The notes below the pieces were generated by a model that saw only the letters and a list, made by a program, of their open reading frames with translations, had not been told where the DNA came from and did not search any database. Below are positions 1 through 6,460 of a stretch of 30,214 bases of DNA, piece after piece. Origin of the DNA: DAIDJM01 sp964250215 (GTDB lineage: Bacteria > Pseudomonadota > Alphaproteobacteria > Acetobacterales > Acetobacteraceae); assembly GCA_964250215.1 (NCBI GenBank), contig CAXUEX010000016.1:1-30214 (forward strand), in the 5' to 3' direction. The translations under genes were made by a program, and so were the position numbers. Position 1 is the stretch's first letter, and every line of letters starts with the position of its first letter.

Positions 1-186
1 ATACGCATCAATCGCCAACCCACCGACAAGCCGCACGCCGCCGTGCGGGTGGGCGACGTGCTGACCGTGCCGCTGCATGCCGGCGTGCGCGTGGTGCGCG
101 TCATGGCGCTGGCCGGCCAGCGCGGCCCTGCGACCGCCGCCCGCATGCTGTACGAGGAGATCCCCCCTGCGACGACTGACGACTGA
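1..186 (+). CDS. RNA-binding S4 domain protein, C-terminal part (5' end outside window)
   Basis: The reading frame is open from base 1 to a TGA at 184-186 and gives the last 61 residues. It begins with the typical S4 core (IRINRQPTDK, then VRVGDVLTVP), in which a basic helix-turn segment binds structured RNA. This is followed by VRVVRVMALAGQRGPA, as in the Hsp15-like S4 proteins of alphaproteobacteria. Members of this group are about 100-130 residues long, so roughly half is missing. In many alphaproteobacteria this gene sits directly before fdxA and carD, as it does here, which supports the call. The last codons and the stop lie inside a four-copy 7-base tandem repeat. The exact RNA target cannot be told from sequence. 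Confidence 0.8.
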   Translation: MRINRQPTDKPHAAVRVGDVLTVPLHAGVRVVRVMALAGQRGPATAARMLYEEIPPATTDD

Positions 187-198
187 CGACTGACGACC
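171..198. repeat. 7-bp tandem repeat, four copies, at the S4 gene stop codon
   Basis: The unit GACGACT occurs three times in perfect register, followed by one copy with a single change (GACGACC). Because 7 is not a multiple of 3, the TGA in successive units (177-179, 184-186, 191-193) falls in all three forward frames. The stop at 184-186 ends the S4 protein. Confidence 0.85.
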
Positions 199-267
199 GG
201 CAACGGAGCTTGCGTGCGCCAGGCGCAGCCTGCATACCCCGGCCGCTCAAGCCCGCTGGAGACGACG

Positions 268-600
268 ATGACCTACGTGGTCACCGAGACCTGCATCAAA
301 TGCAAATACATGGACTGCGTCGAAGTCTGCCCCGTCGATTGCTTCTATGTCGGCGAGAACATGCTGGTGATCAGCCCGGAGGAATGCATCGATTGCGGCG
401 TCTGCGAGCCGGAATGCCCGGTCGAGGCCATTGTCCCCGACAGCGACGACAAGGCAGCGGCCTGGGCCGAGCGCAACCGTGAATTTGCCGTGGTGTGGCC
501 GAACATTACGCGCAAGGGCGAGCCGCCGGCGGATGCCGACGAGTGGCGCGACAAGCCCGGCAAGGCCGAGCTGTTCTCGCCCGAACCCGGAACGGCCTGA
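268..600 (+). CDS. fdxA: Seven-iron ferredoxin FdxA ([3Fe-4S][4Fe-4S])
   Basis: This is a low-potential electron carrier of 110 residues, the usual length for the Azotobacter FdI/FdxA family. Cysteines are at 9, 12, 17, 21, 25, 40, 43, 46 and 50. By the FdI pattern, C9, C17 and C50 would hold the [3Fe-4S] cluster, and C21, C40, C43 and C46 the [4Fe-4S] cluster. The motifs CIKCKYMDC-x3-CPVDC and CIDCGVCEPECP are intact. The ATG at 268 is chosen because the family begins MTYVVTETC and GGAG lies about 8 bases upstream; an upstream in-frame start at 214 would add an unconserved 18-residue leader. It follows the S4 gene and precedes carD, a common alphaproteobacterial order. The redox partner is not shown by the sequence. 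Confidence 0.95.
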   Translation: MTYVVTETCIKCKYMDCVEVCPVDCFYVGENMLVISPEECIDCGVCEPECPVEAIVPDSDDKAAAWAERNREFAVVWPNITRKGEPPADADEWRDKPGKAELFSPEPGTA

Positions 601-605
601 ACGGC

Positions 606-629
606 GCGCCGGCGGGCTTAAGCCGGCGC
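606..629 (+). terminator. Possible hairpin terminator after fdxA
   Basis: There is a perfect 8-bp GC-rich stem (GCGCCGGC at 606-613, GCCGGCGC at 622-629) with an 8-base loop containing CTTAA, starting 6 bases after the fdxA stop. No T-run follows, so it may only slow RNA polymerase or protect the 3' end. I see no other feature in the remaining spacer to 830. Confidence 0.35.
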
Positions 630-830
630 AGGGAACCCGCGACGCTCTACCGCGCTGCCGGTCGCAGCCGCCCTGGCCGCGGCGGGTGACGACGCGCGGT
701 TTTTCTGCTAGGCAGTTGGCATCACCCACGATGCGGCGGGAAGGCGCACCGGCGAAAGGCCGTCGTGGCGCATGATCGCGCCGTATGCCTCGCCGGGATA
801 CCCGGCCCGCCCAAGGAGTAGCGTAGGATC

Positions 831-1895
831 GTGCCCTCGAAGTCCGCCGCCGCGAAGAAACCCGCCCCGCCGCCTGCCGAAGCCCAAAAGCCGGCCGCCG
901 CGAAAGCCCCGCCCGCCAAACCGCAAATTGCGAAGCCCGCCGGTGCCAAGGCCGAGGCTGCGAAGCCGCAGATCGTCAAGCCACCGGCCAGCAAGCCGCA
1001 GCCCGCGAAGCCGCCGGCAGCCAAGGCAGCGTCCAAAGCGCCGCAAGCGGCATCCTCGCCCGCCAAGCCCGTCGCGGTGAAGCCGGAACCGGCCAAGCCG
1101 GCCCCGACCAAGCCGGAGGCGAAGCTTGAACCCGAAGCGGCTCCGCCGACGGTCGAGCGGCCAGCGGCAAGCCCGCCCATCCAGGCACCTGTTGCTTCGC
1201 CCGAGCCGGCACCGGCCGCCGTCGCACCCACCGCCGTCGCACCCATCGCTGTCGTGCCTGCCGCTGTTCCGCGCGTGGCCGCGGCACCCGCAGCGGCGCC
1301 CATCCCGGCACAAGCCGCTCCTCAAGCCGCCGCCCCGACCCCGCAGATGCACCGGCAGTCCATGCCGCCCGGCCGCGTGCTGCCGCCGCCGCGCGCCATG
1401 GCCAAGGCGGAAATCTTCGTCGAAGGCGATCACGTGGTCTATCCCACCCACGGCGTGGGCAAGGTGGAGCGCATCGCCACCGAGGAAATCGCCGGCCACA
1501 AGCTCGAGCTGATTCACATCACCTTCGAGGAAAACCGGATGACGCTGCGCGTGCCGGTCACGAAGGCGCGCACCGCCGGTCTGCGCAAACTTGCCACGCG
1601 CAAGATGTTCGACGAGGCGCTGACCGTGCTGAAGGGCCGCGCTCGCATCAAACGCACCATGTGGTCGCGCCGCGCGCAGGAATACGAGGCGAAGATCAAC
1701 TCCGGCGATCCGCTCAGCATCGCCGAAGTGGTGCGCGATCTGCATCGCAACGCCGGCCAGCCCGATCAGAGCTTTTCCGAACGCCAGATCTACGAAGCCG
1801 CGATGGACCGCCTAGCCGCCGAACTCGCCGCGCTAGACCAGATCGACAAGGCCGCGGCGGCCACGAAACTGGCGGATTTTCTCAAAACGGTTTGA
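831..1895 (+). CDS. carD: CarD-family transcriptional regulator with long Ala/Pro/Lys-rich N-terminal tail
   Basis: CarD/CdnL proteins bind the RNA polymerase beta subunit and stabilise the open promoter complex. The CarD part covers residues about 193-354: EGDHVVYPTHGVGKVERI is the RNAP-interacting Tudor-like start, and the helical DNA-binding part includes RTMWSRRAQEYEAKINSGDPL and SFSERQIYEAAMDRLAAEL. Usual CarD proteins have about 160-180 residues. Here 354 are predicted, because residues 1-189 are a low-complexity tail made mainly of K-P-A, A-K-P and P-A-A steps. The start is the GTG at 831, with AAGGAG at 812-817 and GGA closer in. If translation instead began at the ATG at 1398 (residue 190), the product would be a normal-length CarD. 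The open frame, codon use and lack of stops favour the long form. It lies downstream of fdxA, as in many relatives. Confidence 0.9.
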   Translation: MPSKSAAAKKPAPPPAEAQKPAAAKAPPAKPQIAKPAGAKAEAAKPQIVKPPASKPQPAKPPAAKAASKAPQAASSPAKPVAVKPEPAKPAPTKPEAKLEPEAAPPTVERPAASPPIQAPVASPEPAPAAVAPTAVAPIAVVPAAVPRVAAAPAAAPIPAQAAPQAAAPTPQMHRQSMPPGRVLPPPRAMAKAEIFVEGDHVVYPTHGVGKVERIATEEIAGHKLELIHITFEENRMTLRVPVTKARTAGLRKLATRKMFDEALTVLKGRARIKRTMWSRRAQEYEAKINSGDPLSIAEVVRDLHRNAGQPDQSFSERQIYEAAMDRLAAELAALDQIDKAAAATKLADFLKTV

Positions 1896-1899
1896 CGGC

Positions 1900-1956
1900 T
1901 CAGGACGCACGCCGGCCGGGAATGTCGGCCTCGTCGTAGAACACGGCAACGATCAT
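1900..1956 (-). pseudogene. ParE/RelE-type toxin C-terminal remnant
   Basis: On the minus strand a short frame starting with an ATG at 1956 overlaps the stop of the antitoxin-like gene as ATGA. It reads MIVAVFYDEADIPGRRAS before TGA. This looks like the end of ParE-type toxins, which often finish with a strand such as IVxVLHxRxDIP followed by a few basic residues. The same frame can be read back through DFKDCYTTRAPR, but the N-terminal two thirds expected of a roughly 95-residue toxin are absent. The likely reading is that a deletion removed most of the toxin gene and brought its tail against the antitoxin. The match is short, so this is a tentative inference. Confidence 0.35.
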
Positions 1957-2147
1957 CCTTGGTGCGCGCGTGGTGTAGCAATCCTTGAAGTCCGCTCTGC
2001 GCCGAGTCCCTCCCCTTCGGCTTCCAGTTCACGCAGCAACGGCTCGATATCCGTCACGCGTCCCGCTGCGACATCCGCACGCCCGCGTTCCAAAGCCTCG
2101 ATCCAATGTTTGGGCGCGGAACCCGTGGGCTTATTATCTTTCGCCAC
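1953..2147 (-). CDS. Small antitoxin-like protein of a broken toxin-antitoxin pair
   Basis: The product has 64 residues. The start is the GTG at 2147, because AAGGAG lies about 8 bases upstream; the in-frame ATG at 2183 sits inside the hairpin terminator of the upstream gene and is unlikely. The middle, ALERGRADVAAGRVTDIEP followed by LLRELEAE, has the helix-plus-'D-AAGR' look of the C-terminal half of ParD-like and related antitoxins, which wrap the partner toxin. The last residues (about 46-64) are basic and do not look conserved, and may derive from out-of-frame toxin DNA. Directly downstream is a toxin-like C-terminal fragment. No clear ribbon-helix-helix DNA-binding part is seen, so it could also be an unrelated small protein. 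Confidence 0.5.
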   Translation of the reverse strand: MAKDNKPTGSAPKHWIEALERGRADVAAGRVTDIEPLLRELEAEGEGLGAERTSRIATPRAHQG

Positions 2148-2167
2148 AGAACCGAACTCCTTCCTTT

Positions 2168-2205
2168 CCACAACAAGGGCCACCGAAGCCCCATTCCGGT
2201 GGCCC
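2168..2205 (-). terminator. Rho-independent terminator of the BI-1 family gene
   Basis: There is a perfect 9-bp inverted repeat, GGGCCACCG at 2177-2185 against CGGTGGCCC at 2197-2205, with an 11-base loop. It lies 9 bases after the minus-strand stop of the membrane protein gene. In the minus-strand direction the stem is followed by TTGTTGTGG, a weak T-rich tail. Confidence 0.7.
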
Positions 2206-2214
2206 TCTATGCCT

Positions 2215-2985
2215 CTACTGCCGCCGGCTGCCTGTCAGTTGCAGCAGCAGCATGAACAGGTTGATGAAGTTCAGATACAGGCTCAGCGCATCGTACACGC
2301 TGCGCTTCGCCGCCAGCTCCGGCCCCTCGGCATACGCAAAGTTCACATACGTTGCCTTGATCCGCTGCGTGTCATACGCGGTGAGCCCGGTGAACACGAG
2401 CACGCCGATGATGCTCACCGCGAACGCGATCGCACTGGAATGCACGAAGAAATTCACCAGGCTGGCCAGAATGATCCCGATCAGACCCATGATCAGGAAG
2501 CCGCCCATCCGCGAAAGGTCGGCCTTCGTGGTGTAGCCCCAGATCGACATCGCCGCGAACGTGCCCGCGGTGATGAAGAACGTGGTGGCGATGCTCGTGC
2601 CACTATACACCAGCAAGATGTTCGCCAGGCTCGCGCCCATCACCGCGCAGAACGTCCAGTAAAGCGCCTGCGCCGCGCCGCGGCTGAGCCGGTTCACGCC
2701 GAAGCTCAGCACCATCACGAACACCAGCGGCGCGAACATCGCGATCGTGGCCAGCCCGGTCGGCCGCACCACCATCTGGCCGAACTGGCTCACCACCGGC
2801 CGGTAGAAAGCATCCCGCAGCGGCGTCTCGGCCACCGCATAGGCCACTATGCCGGTCAGCAGCAGCCCGGACGCCATCCAATTATAAACCCGCAGCAAAT
2901 AAGCGCGCAGGCCCTGGTCCAGGACCGCCGCCTGCGACACACCCATCGGACGGGACGCGCCGCGGAAATCGGGACTGTAAGCCAT
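2215..2985 (-). CDS. BAX inhibitor-1 (BI-1)/YccA family membrane protein
   Basis: This is an inner-membrane protein of 256 residues with seven predicted hydrophobic segments, the usual layout for the UPF0005/TMBIM family, whose members act as pH-sensitive calcium leak channels or modulate FtsH. Visible family marks are a hydrophilic N-terminus (about 30 residues), NRLSRGAAQALYWTFCAVMG before the middle helices, LMGLIGIILASLVNFF, and the C-terminal TAYDTQRIK, then DALSLYLNFINLFMLLLQLTG. The ATG at 2985 (MAYSPDFRG) is chosen because GGAG lies about 10 bases upstream; the longer reading to 3030 adds an unconserved leader. It is transcribed away from thpR, with 164 bases between the two starts, and is followed by a clear hairpin terminator. 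Its physiological role here is unknown. Confidence 0.93.
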   Translation of the reverse strand: MAYSPDFRGASRPMGVSQAAVLDQGLRAYLLRVYNWMASGLLLTGIVAYAVAETPLRDAFYRPVVSQFGQMVVRPTGLATIAMFAPLVFVMVLSFGVNRLSRGAAQALYWTFCAVMGASLANILLVYSGTSIATTFFITAGTFAAMSIWGYTTKADLSRMGGFLIMGLIGIILASLVNFFVHSSAIAFAVSIIGVLVFTGLTAYDTQRIKATYVNFAYAEGPELAAKRSVYDALSLYLNFINLFMLLLQLTGSRRQ

Positions 2986-3149
2986 GTAAGGTGATCTCCA
3001 GGGGGCGAGCTTGCCCCGCACAACCTCCATCTTGGCCGAACCGCGAAAGCGTTCAAGCGCCGTGTGGTGGCGGCGGGCCCTGCCGCCGCATTTGCGACGC
3101 AGATTTAATGCGCCTTGCGCGCCCGCCCGCTCTCGGGAACCCTGCCGCC

Positions 3150-3695
3150 ATGCGCTTGTTCGTGGCCCTCGACCTGCCCTGGCCGCATCGGCAGCGCCTT
3201 GCCGACCTGGCCATCGGCCTGCCCGGCGCCCGCTGGGTCGATCCCGAAAACTACCACATCACGTTGCGATTCATTGGCGAAACGCAGCGCCACGTCGCCG
3301 AGGAGATCGACCTGGCCCTCGCCACGCTGCGCGGCCGCGGCTTCGATCTCGCGTTGGCCGGCGTCGGCACGATCAACAGGGCGGGAAACAAGGCCGGGCG
3401 CGTCTCCGCTCTGTGGGCCGGCGTCGAGCGCAACCCGGCGCTGGAGCACTTGCAGAACAAGATCGAAACCGCGTTGCAGCGCGCCGGGCTGCCGCCGGAA
3501 CGCCGCCGCTTCCTGCCGCATGTCACGCTCGCCCGCCTCGATCAGCCCGTGGAACCACGCCTGGCCGCCTGGGTTCAAGCGCACAACCTGTTCCGTGCCG
3601 AGCCATTCCACGTGCACCATTTCACGTTGTTCAGTTCGGTGCTCGCCAAGGAACAGCCGGCCTACACGGCGGAGGTGGAGTATGCGCTGGCGTGA
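3150..3695 (+). CDS. thpR: RNA 2',3'-cyclic phosphodiesterase (2H family, LigT/ThpR)
   Basis: This enzyme has 181 residues and the two HxT signatures of the 2H phosphoesterases: HIT at residues 36-38 (YHITLRFIGE) and HVT at 124-126 (FLPHVTLARL). The family opens 2',3'-cyclic phosphate ends of RNA to 2'-phosphate and can ligate tRNA halves in vitro. The start MRLFVALDLP matches the family N-terminus, so the ATG at 3150 is used; the upstream open frame is not conserved. No strong Shine-Dalgarno site is visible. The stop lies 14 bases inside the next gene, so the two are probably co-transcribed and translationally coupled. Confidence 0.93.
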   Translation: MRLFVALDLPWPHRQRLADLAIGLPGARWVDPENYHITLRFIGETQRHVAEEIDLALATLRGRGFDLALAGVGTINRAGNKAGRVSALWAGVERNPALEHLQNKIETALQRAGLPPERRRFLPHVTLARLDQPVEPRLAAWVQAHNLFRAEPFHVHHFTLFSSVLAKEQPAYTAEVEYALA

Positions 3696-4137
3696 TCCGT
3701 CATTGGGCTTGGCGCTGCTTGTCCTTGCCGCCGCGCTGCCGGCGGCAGCCCGCGTCGCCGGGCCGATCGACGTTTCTCAGCCTTGGGCCGCCCCTGCCGC
3801 CGCCGGCGCCGATACCGGCGTCATGATGGTATTGCGCAACGAAGGCGACGTGCGTGACGATCTGGTGCGCGCCGCCTGCGCCGGGGCCGAAAGCGCGGAG
3901 CTGGTAGAACCGGCGCAGCCGGGCCGCCCGGTGCAGCGCATCGACGGCATCCCCGTGCAGCCGCACAGCACCATCACGCTCACGCCCGGCGGCATCCACC
4001 TTGTGCTGCTGCACCTTCAAAAACCGGCGGAGCTGGGCACCACGCTGCATTGCACGGCAACGTTCGCGAAAACCGGCGAACGCCTGTTCGAAGCGACCGT
4101 GCGGAACGACGCGCCCCCGGTATTGCCGCCAACTTGA
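3682..4137 (+). CDS. Secreted PCu(A)C-fold protein with degenerate copper site
   Basis: The product has 151 residues with an N-terminal export signal (LGLALLVLAAALPAAARVAG) and a PCu(A)C-type beta-barrel: VMMVLRNEGDVRDDLVRAA, then ELVEP, RIDGIPVQPHSTITLTPGGIH. Family members are periplasmic copper chaperones for cytochrome oxidase CuA or CuB sites. They bind copper through a motif with His-x-Met, a second Met and a final His-x-Met. Here the first His-x-Met is replaced by VEP (75-77), the middle Met is absent, and the final pair is HLV, leaving only H106. The fold is recognisable but copper binding as in the canonical family is doubtful. It overlaps thpR by 14 bases and has GGAGGTGGAG directly before the ATG. 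Its stop abuts the stop of the convergent gene with no gap. Confidence 0.75.
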   Translation: MRWRDPSLGLALLVLAAALPAAARVAGPIDVSQPWAAPAAAGADTGVMMVLRNEGDVRDDLVRAACAGAESAELVEPAQPGRPVQRIDGIPVQPHSTITLTPGGIHLVLLHLQKPAELGTTLHCTATFAKTGERLFEATVRNDAPPVLPPT

Positions 4138-4671
4138 TCAGGCGCCTTCGCGCCGGCTGCACGCCACATGGACGGCGCCGCAATCGCGCATGATCGACTC
4201 GGCGCGAGCCGGGTCTTCGTCACCTTGCAACGTAACGGACAGCAGCAGTTCGCCCGATTGGGCACGCGCCTCGTGCGCGTCCTGCCTTGCCGTATCGCCC
4301 GCGCTTGTCGCCGCCAGAACGCCGCCGCCGGCCGCCGCCCCTGCCGCCGCGGCCGCTATCACGGCAACCGCCGCGGCACCGCCGGTCAACACCGTGGCGC
4401 CGGCCGCCAGCATCGCGCCGGCGGCTGCAGCCGTGCTGCTGCCCAGCGTGCGCATCTGCTGCGCGTCGGTATCGCTCAGTGGCGTTTCGGCCCCTGCGGC
4501 CGGGGTCGGCCGCGCCGCATCCGGCACCGGCAGATTGATCTGCGCCCGGTCGAAGCCGGCGCTCTCCAGCCGTTTCATGGCCTCCTGCAAGGCCGCTTCG
4601 CCCGGGAAGCTGCCCCGCACCTCGCGAATGGCCTCATTCAGTACGGGACCTAGCTTCGGTTGGTCGGACAT
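4138..4671 (-). CDS. Membrane protein resembling general stress protein 17M/YflT family
   Basis: The product has 177 residues. The N-terminal part (about 15-55) reads REVRGSFPGEAALQEAMKRL then ESAGFDRAQINLPVPD. The middle (about 75-135) is an Ala/Gly-rich hydrophobic stretch with glycine-zipper character, able to form one hairpin or two helices. The C-terminal part (about 145-175) reads GELLLSVTLQGDEDPARAES then IMRDCGAVHV. This split half-domain, hydrophobic insert and half-domain order is that of general-stress 17M-like proteins, in which the two halves form one small alpha/beta domain. The match is by architecture only. The start at 4671 (MSDQPKLG) has GGAAG upstream. It follows the TerB-like gene on the same strand, and its stop touches that of the PCu(A)C gene. 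Confidence 0.6.
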   Translation of the reverse strand: MSDQPKLGPVLNEAIREVRGSFPGEAALQEAMKRLESAGFDRAQINLPVPDAARPTPAAGAETPLSDTDAQQMRTLGSSTAAAAGAMLAAGATVLTGGAAAVAVIAAAAAGAAAGGGVLAATSAGDTARQDAHEARAQSGELLLSVTLQGDEDPARAESIMRDCGAVHVACSRREGA

Positions 4672-4730
4672 ATCGCGGCTTCCTGCAAACTGGATTCGAG
4701 ATTCAACGCGGCAGTGGCGGCGCGTTTGCT

Positions 4731-5180
4731 TCACCCCAGCCGCTGAAACCGCGCCTTCGCGCCGCGCTCGATGGCGGCCACAACCAACCTGTCCAGCCGC
4801 AGCTCACTGGCGAGGAAATCGAGCATTTCCAGGATCGGCTGGCCTTGCGCCTGGCCAGCCGCGATCACTTCGCAACCCAGTGCGAACGCGGTTTCGCGCA
4901 AGCGTGGTTCCAGCGCCTCGCGCACCAGCCTGCCCGCGTGCGCCAACCCGTTAGGTTCGCGCAACAAGCCGATCGCCGCGTCGGCTGCGTGGCGCAACTG
5001 CGCGTCGGCGAAGCCTTCGAATACCGGCAGCGTCTGCACCAGGCTGGCCATCACGCCGATGTCGCGGTCGGAAATGCCGCCGCTGTCGGCCGCCGCCACC
5101 AGCACCATGGTGCACACTAGCGCTTCCTGCGGATCGAGGCGGCCTTGGCTGCGCGGGGTGGCGAGCGGGGTGGCGAACAT
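4731..5180 (-). CDS. TerB-family (tellurite-resistance/DjlA-like) helical protein
   Basis: The product has 149 residues, all helical and soluble by appearance. The TerB mark is the first helix pair RLDPQEALVCTMVLVAAADSGGISDRDIGVMASLV, where DSGGISDRD is the metal-binding-like D-G-x-I-S-D-x-E loop with Ser inserted. Later helices carry LGCEVIAAGQAQGQPILEML and LRLDRLVVAAIERGAKARF. TerB proteins link membrane-associated stress complexes; single TerB genes outside ter operons have no settled function. The ATG at 5180 (MFATPLATPR) fits the family N-terminus. An ATG at 5264 would add MAVGIVAGVALAQTR and would overlap the divergent racemase start, so it is less likely. A short gap separates it from the stress-protein-like gene downstream, and the two probably share an operon. 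Confidence 0.75.
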   Translation of the reverse strand: MFATPLATPRSQGRLDPQEALVCTMVLVAAADSGGISDRDIGVMASLVQTLPVFEGFADAQLRHAADAAIGLLREPNGLAHAGRLVREALEPRLRETAFALGCEVIAAGQAQGQPILEMLDFLASELRLDRLVVAAIERGAKARFQRLG

Positions 5181-5209
5181 GATGGCCGGAGCCTCGCGCG
5201 CCTGCCTTG

Positions 5210-5235
5210 TTTGCGCAAGCCGGGTTTGCGCAAGC
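5210..5235. promoter_or_regulatory. Two TTTGCGCAAGC direct repeats between terB-like gene and racemase
   Basis: An 11-base direct repeat occurs at 5210-5220 and 5225-5235, 15 bases centre to centre. Each copy contains the perfect palindrome TTGCGCAA. The pair lies in the 82-base divergent spacer, 28-53 bases before the racemase ATG, where an operator would be expected. If the longer TerB start were used, the repeat would be coding (LAQTRLAQTR), which offers an alternative explanation. Confidence 0.35.
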
Positions 5236-5262
5236 GCCACGCCCGCGACTATCCCCACCGCC

Positions 5263-6384
5263 ATGGGCGCGCTGAGCGGCATCCGCATCTTGGAATTCGC
5301 TGGCATCGGGCCCGCCCCGTTCTGCGGCATGATGCTCGCCGATCACGGCGCCGAGGTGATCCGGATCGACCGGCCCGGTGCGCCCCTTGCGGCCCAGGAT
5401 CCACTTTTGCGCAGCCGGCGCTCGCTCGCGCTGGATCTCAAGCGCGCCGAGGCGATCGCGCTCGTCCGCGATCTTGCCCGCACGGCCGACGGGCTTATCG
5501 AGGGTTTCCGCCCGGGCGTGATGGAACGGCTCGGCCTTGGCCCCGAAACGCTGCTCGCCGACAATCCGGGGCTGGTGTACGGCCGCATGACGGGCTGGGG
5601 CCAATCGGGGCCGCTAGCGCCGCGCGCCGGCCACGATATCGATTACATCGCGATCGCCGGCACGCTGCACACGGTGGGCCGCGCCGGCGAGAAGCCCGTG
5701 CCGCCGGTGAATTACCTCGGCGATTTCGGCGGCGGCGGCATGTTGCTGGCGTTCGGCATGGTGGCGGCGCTGCTCGCGGTGCGCATGGGTGGCCCGGGAC
5801 AGGTGATCGATGCGGCCATGGTGGATGGCGCGGCGCTGCTGACCGCCATGACACGGGGGCTGCACGAAGCGGGGATGTGGCGCGACGAACCCGGCGTGAA
5901 CCTGCTGGATGGCGGCGCGCACTTTTACGAGACGTATGTTTGCGCCGACGGCAGATTCCTCGCCGTGGGCGCCATCGAACCGCAATTTTATGCGGTGTTG
6001 CTGGCGAAACTAGACCTTGCCGCCGATCCGGAATTCTCCGCGCAGTACGATGCGGCGTCGTGGCCCAAGCTGAAGGCCCGGCTCGCGGCCATTTTCGCCA
6101 CCAGGCCGCGCGATCACTGGGTGGCGCAGTTCGAGGGAACCGACAGCTGCGTGGCGCCGGTGCTTTCGTTGGCCGAGGCGCCGGCCCACCCGCACAATGT
6201 CGCGCGCCAGACTTTCGTGCAGGTGGGCGCGGCCCTGCAGCCCGGGCCCGCGCCGCGCTTCCTGGCGACGCAGGCGGCATCGCCGGCGCCTCCCGCCCCT
6301 GCCGATAGCGATGCGCTGCTGGTTGGGCTGGGCTACGATGCGGCCAAGGCCGCCGCGCTGCGGCAGGCGAAGGTGCTGGGCTGA
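5263..6384 (+). CDS. mcr: Alpha-methylacyl-CoA racemase (CoA-transferase family III fold)
   Basis: The product has 373 residues, close to the roughly 360 of bacterial racemases. It inverts the alpha-methyl stereocentre of branched-chain acyl-CoA esters (AMACR/MCR group), feeding them into beta-oxidation. The residues that match the Mycobacterium MCR catalytic set are present: H124 in GHDIDYIAIAGTLH, D154 in NYLGDFGGGGM, and E239 in VGAIEPQFY. This separates it from formyl-CoA transferases, which use an Asp at another site. The N-terminal GIRILEFAGIGPAPFCGMMLADHGAEV is typical of the family. The ATG at 5263 lies in CCATGG and matches the family start. It stands alone between a divergent TerB-like gene and the convergent sigma factor gene, so no pathway partner is visible. 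Confidence 0.87.
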   Translation: MGALSGIRILEFAGIGPAPFCGMMLADHGAEVIRIDRPGAPLAAQDPLLRSRRSLALDLKRAEAIALVRDLARTADGLIEGFRPGVMERLGLGPETLLADNPGLVYGRMTGWGQSGPLAPRAGHDIDYIAIAGTLHTVGRAGEKPVPPVNYLGDFGGGGMLLAFGMVAALLAVRMGGPGQVIDAAMVDGAALLTAMTRGLHEAGMWRDEPGVNLLDGGAHFYETYVCADGRFLAVGAIEPQFYAVLLAKLDLAADPEFSAQYDAASWPKLKARLAAIFATRPRDHWVAQFEGTDSCVAPVLSLAEAPAHPHNVARQTFVQVGAALQPGPAPRFLATQAASPAPPAPADSDALLVGLGYDAAKAAALRQAKVLG

Positions 6385-6460
6385 AATGAACGCTTCACGA
6401 ACACGTCAGTCGCCGCCGGCCCGTATTGCCGAAAGCGGCGGGCTCTCCCAGGGTGGGGCC

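Noticed and set aside
708..1745. Long minus-strand frame opposite carD, rich in Gly, Arg and Leu
   Set aside because: It is the antisense shadow of the low-complexity CarD tail and domain; composition is a by-product of GC-rich codons and no domain is visible.
2148..2183. ATG at 2183 as start of the antitoxin-like gene
   Set aside because: It lies within the terminator hairpin of the upstream gene, and a good ribosome site precedes the GTG at 2147 instead.
2110..2994. Plus-strand frame opposite the BI-1 family gene, rich in His, Arg and Gln
   Set aside because: It covers a clear seven-helix membrane protein gene on the minus strand and has no conserved pattern.
3136..3160. GGAAC-N17-GTT match near the thpR start
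   Set aside because: The -10 part falls inside the coding region after the ATG, so it could not serve this gene, and single matches occur by chance.
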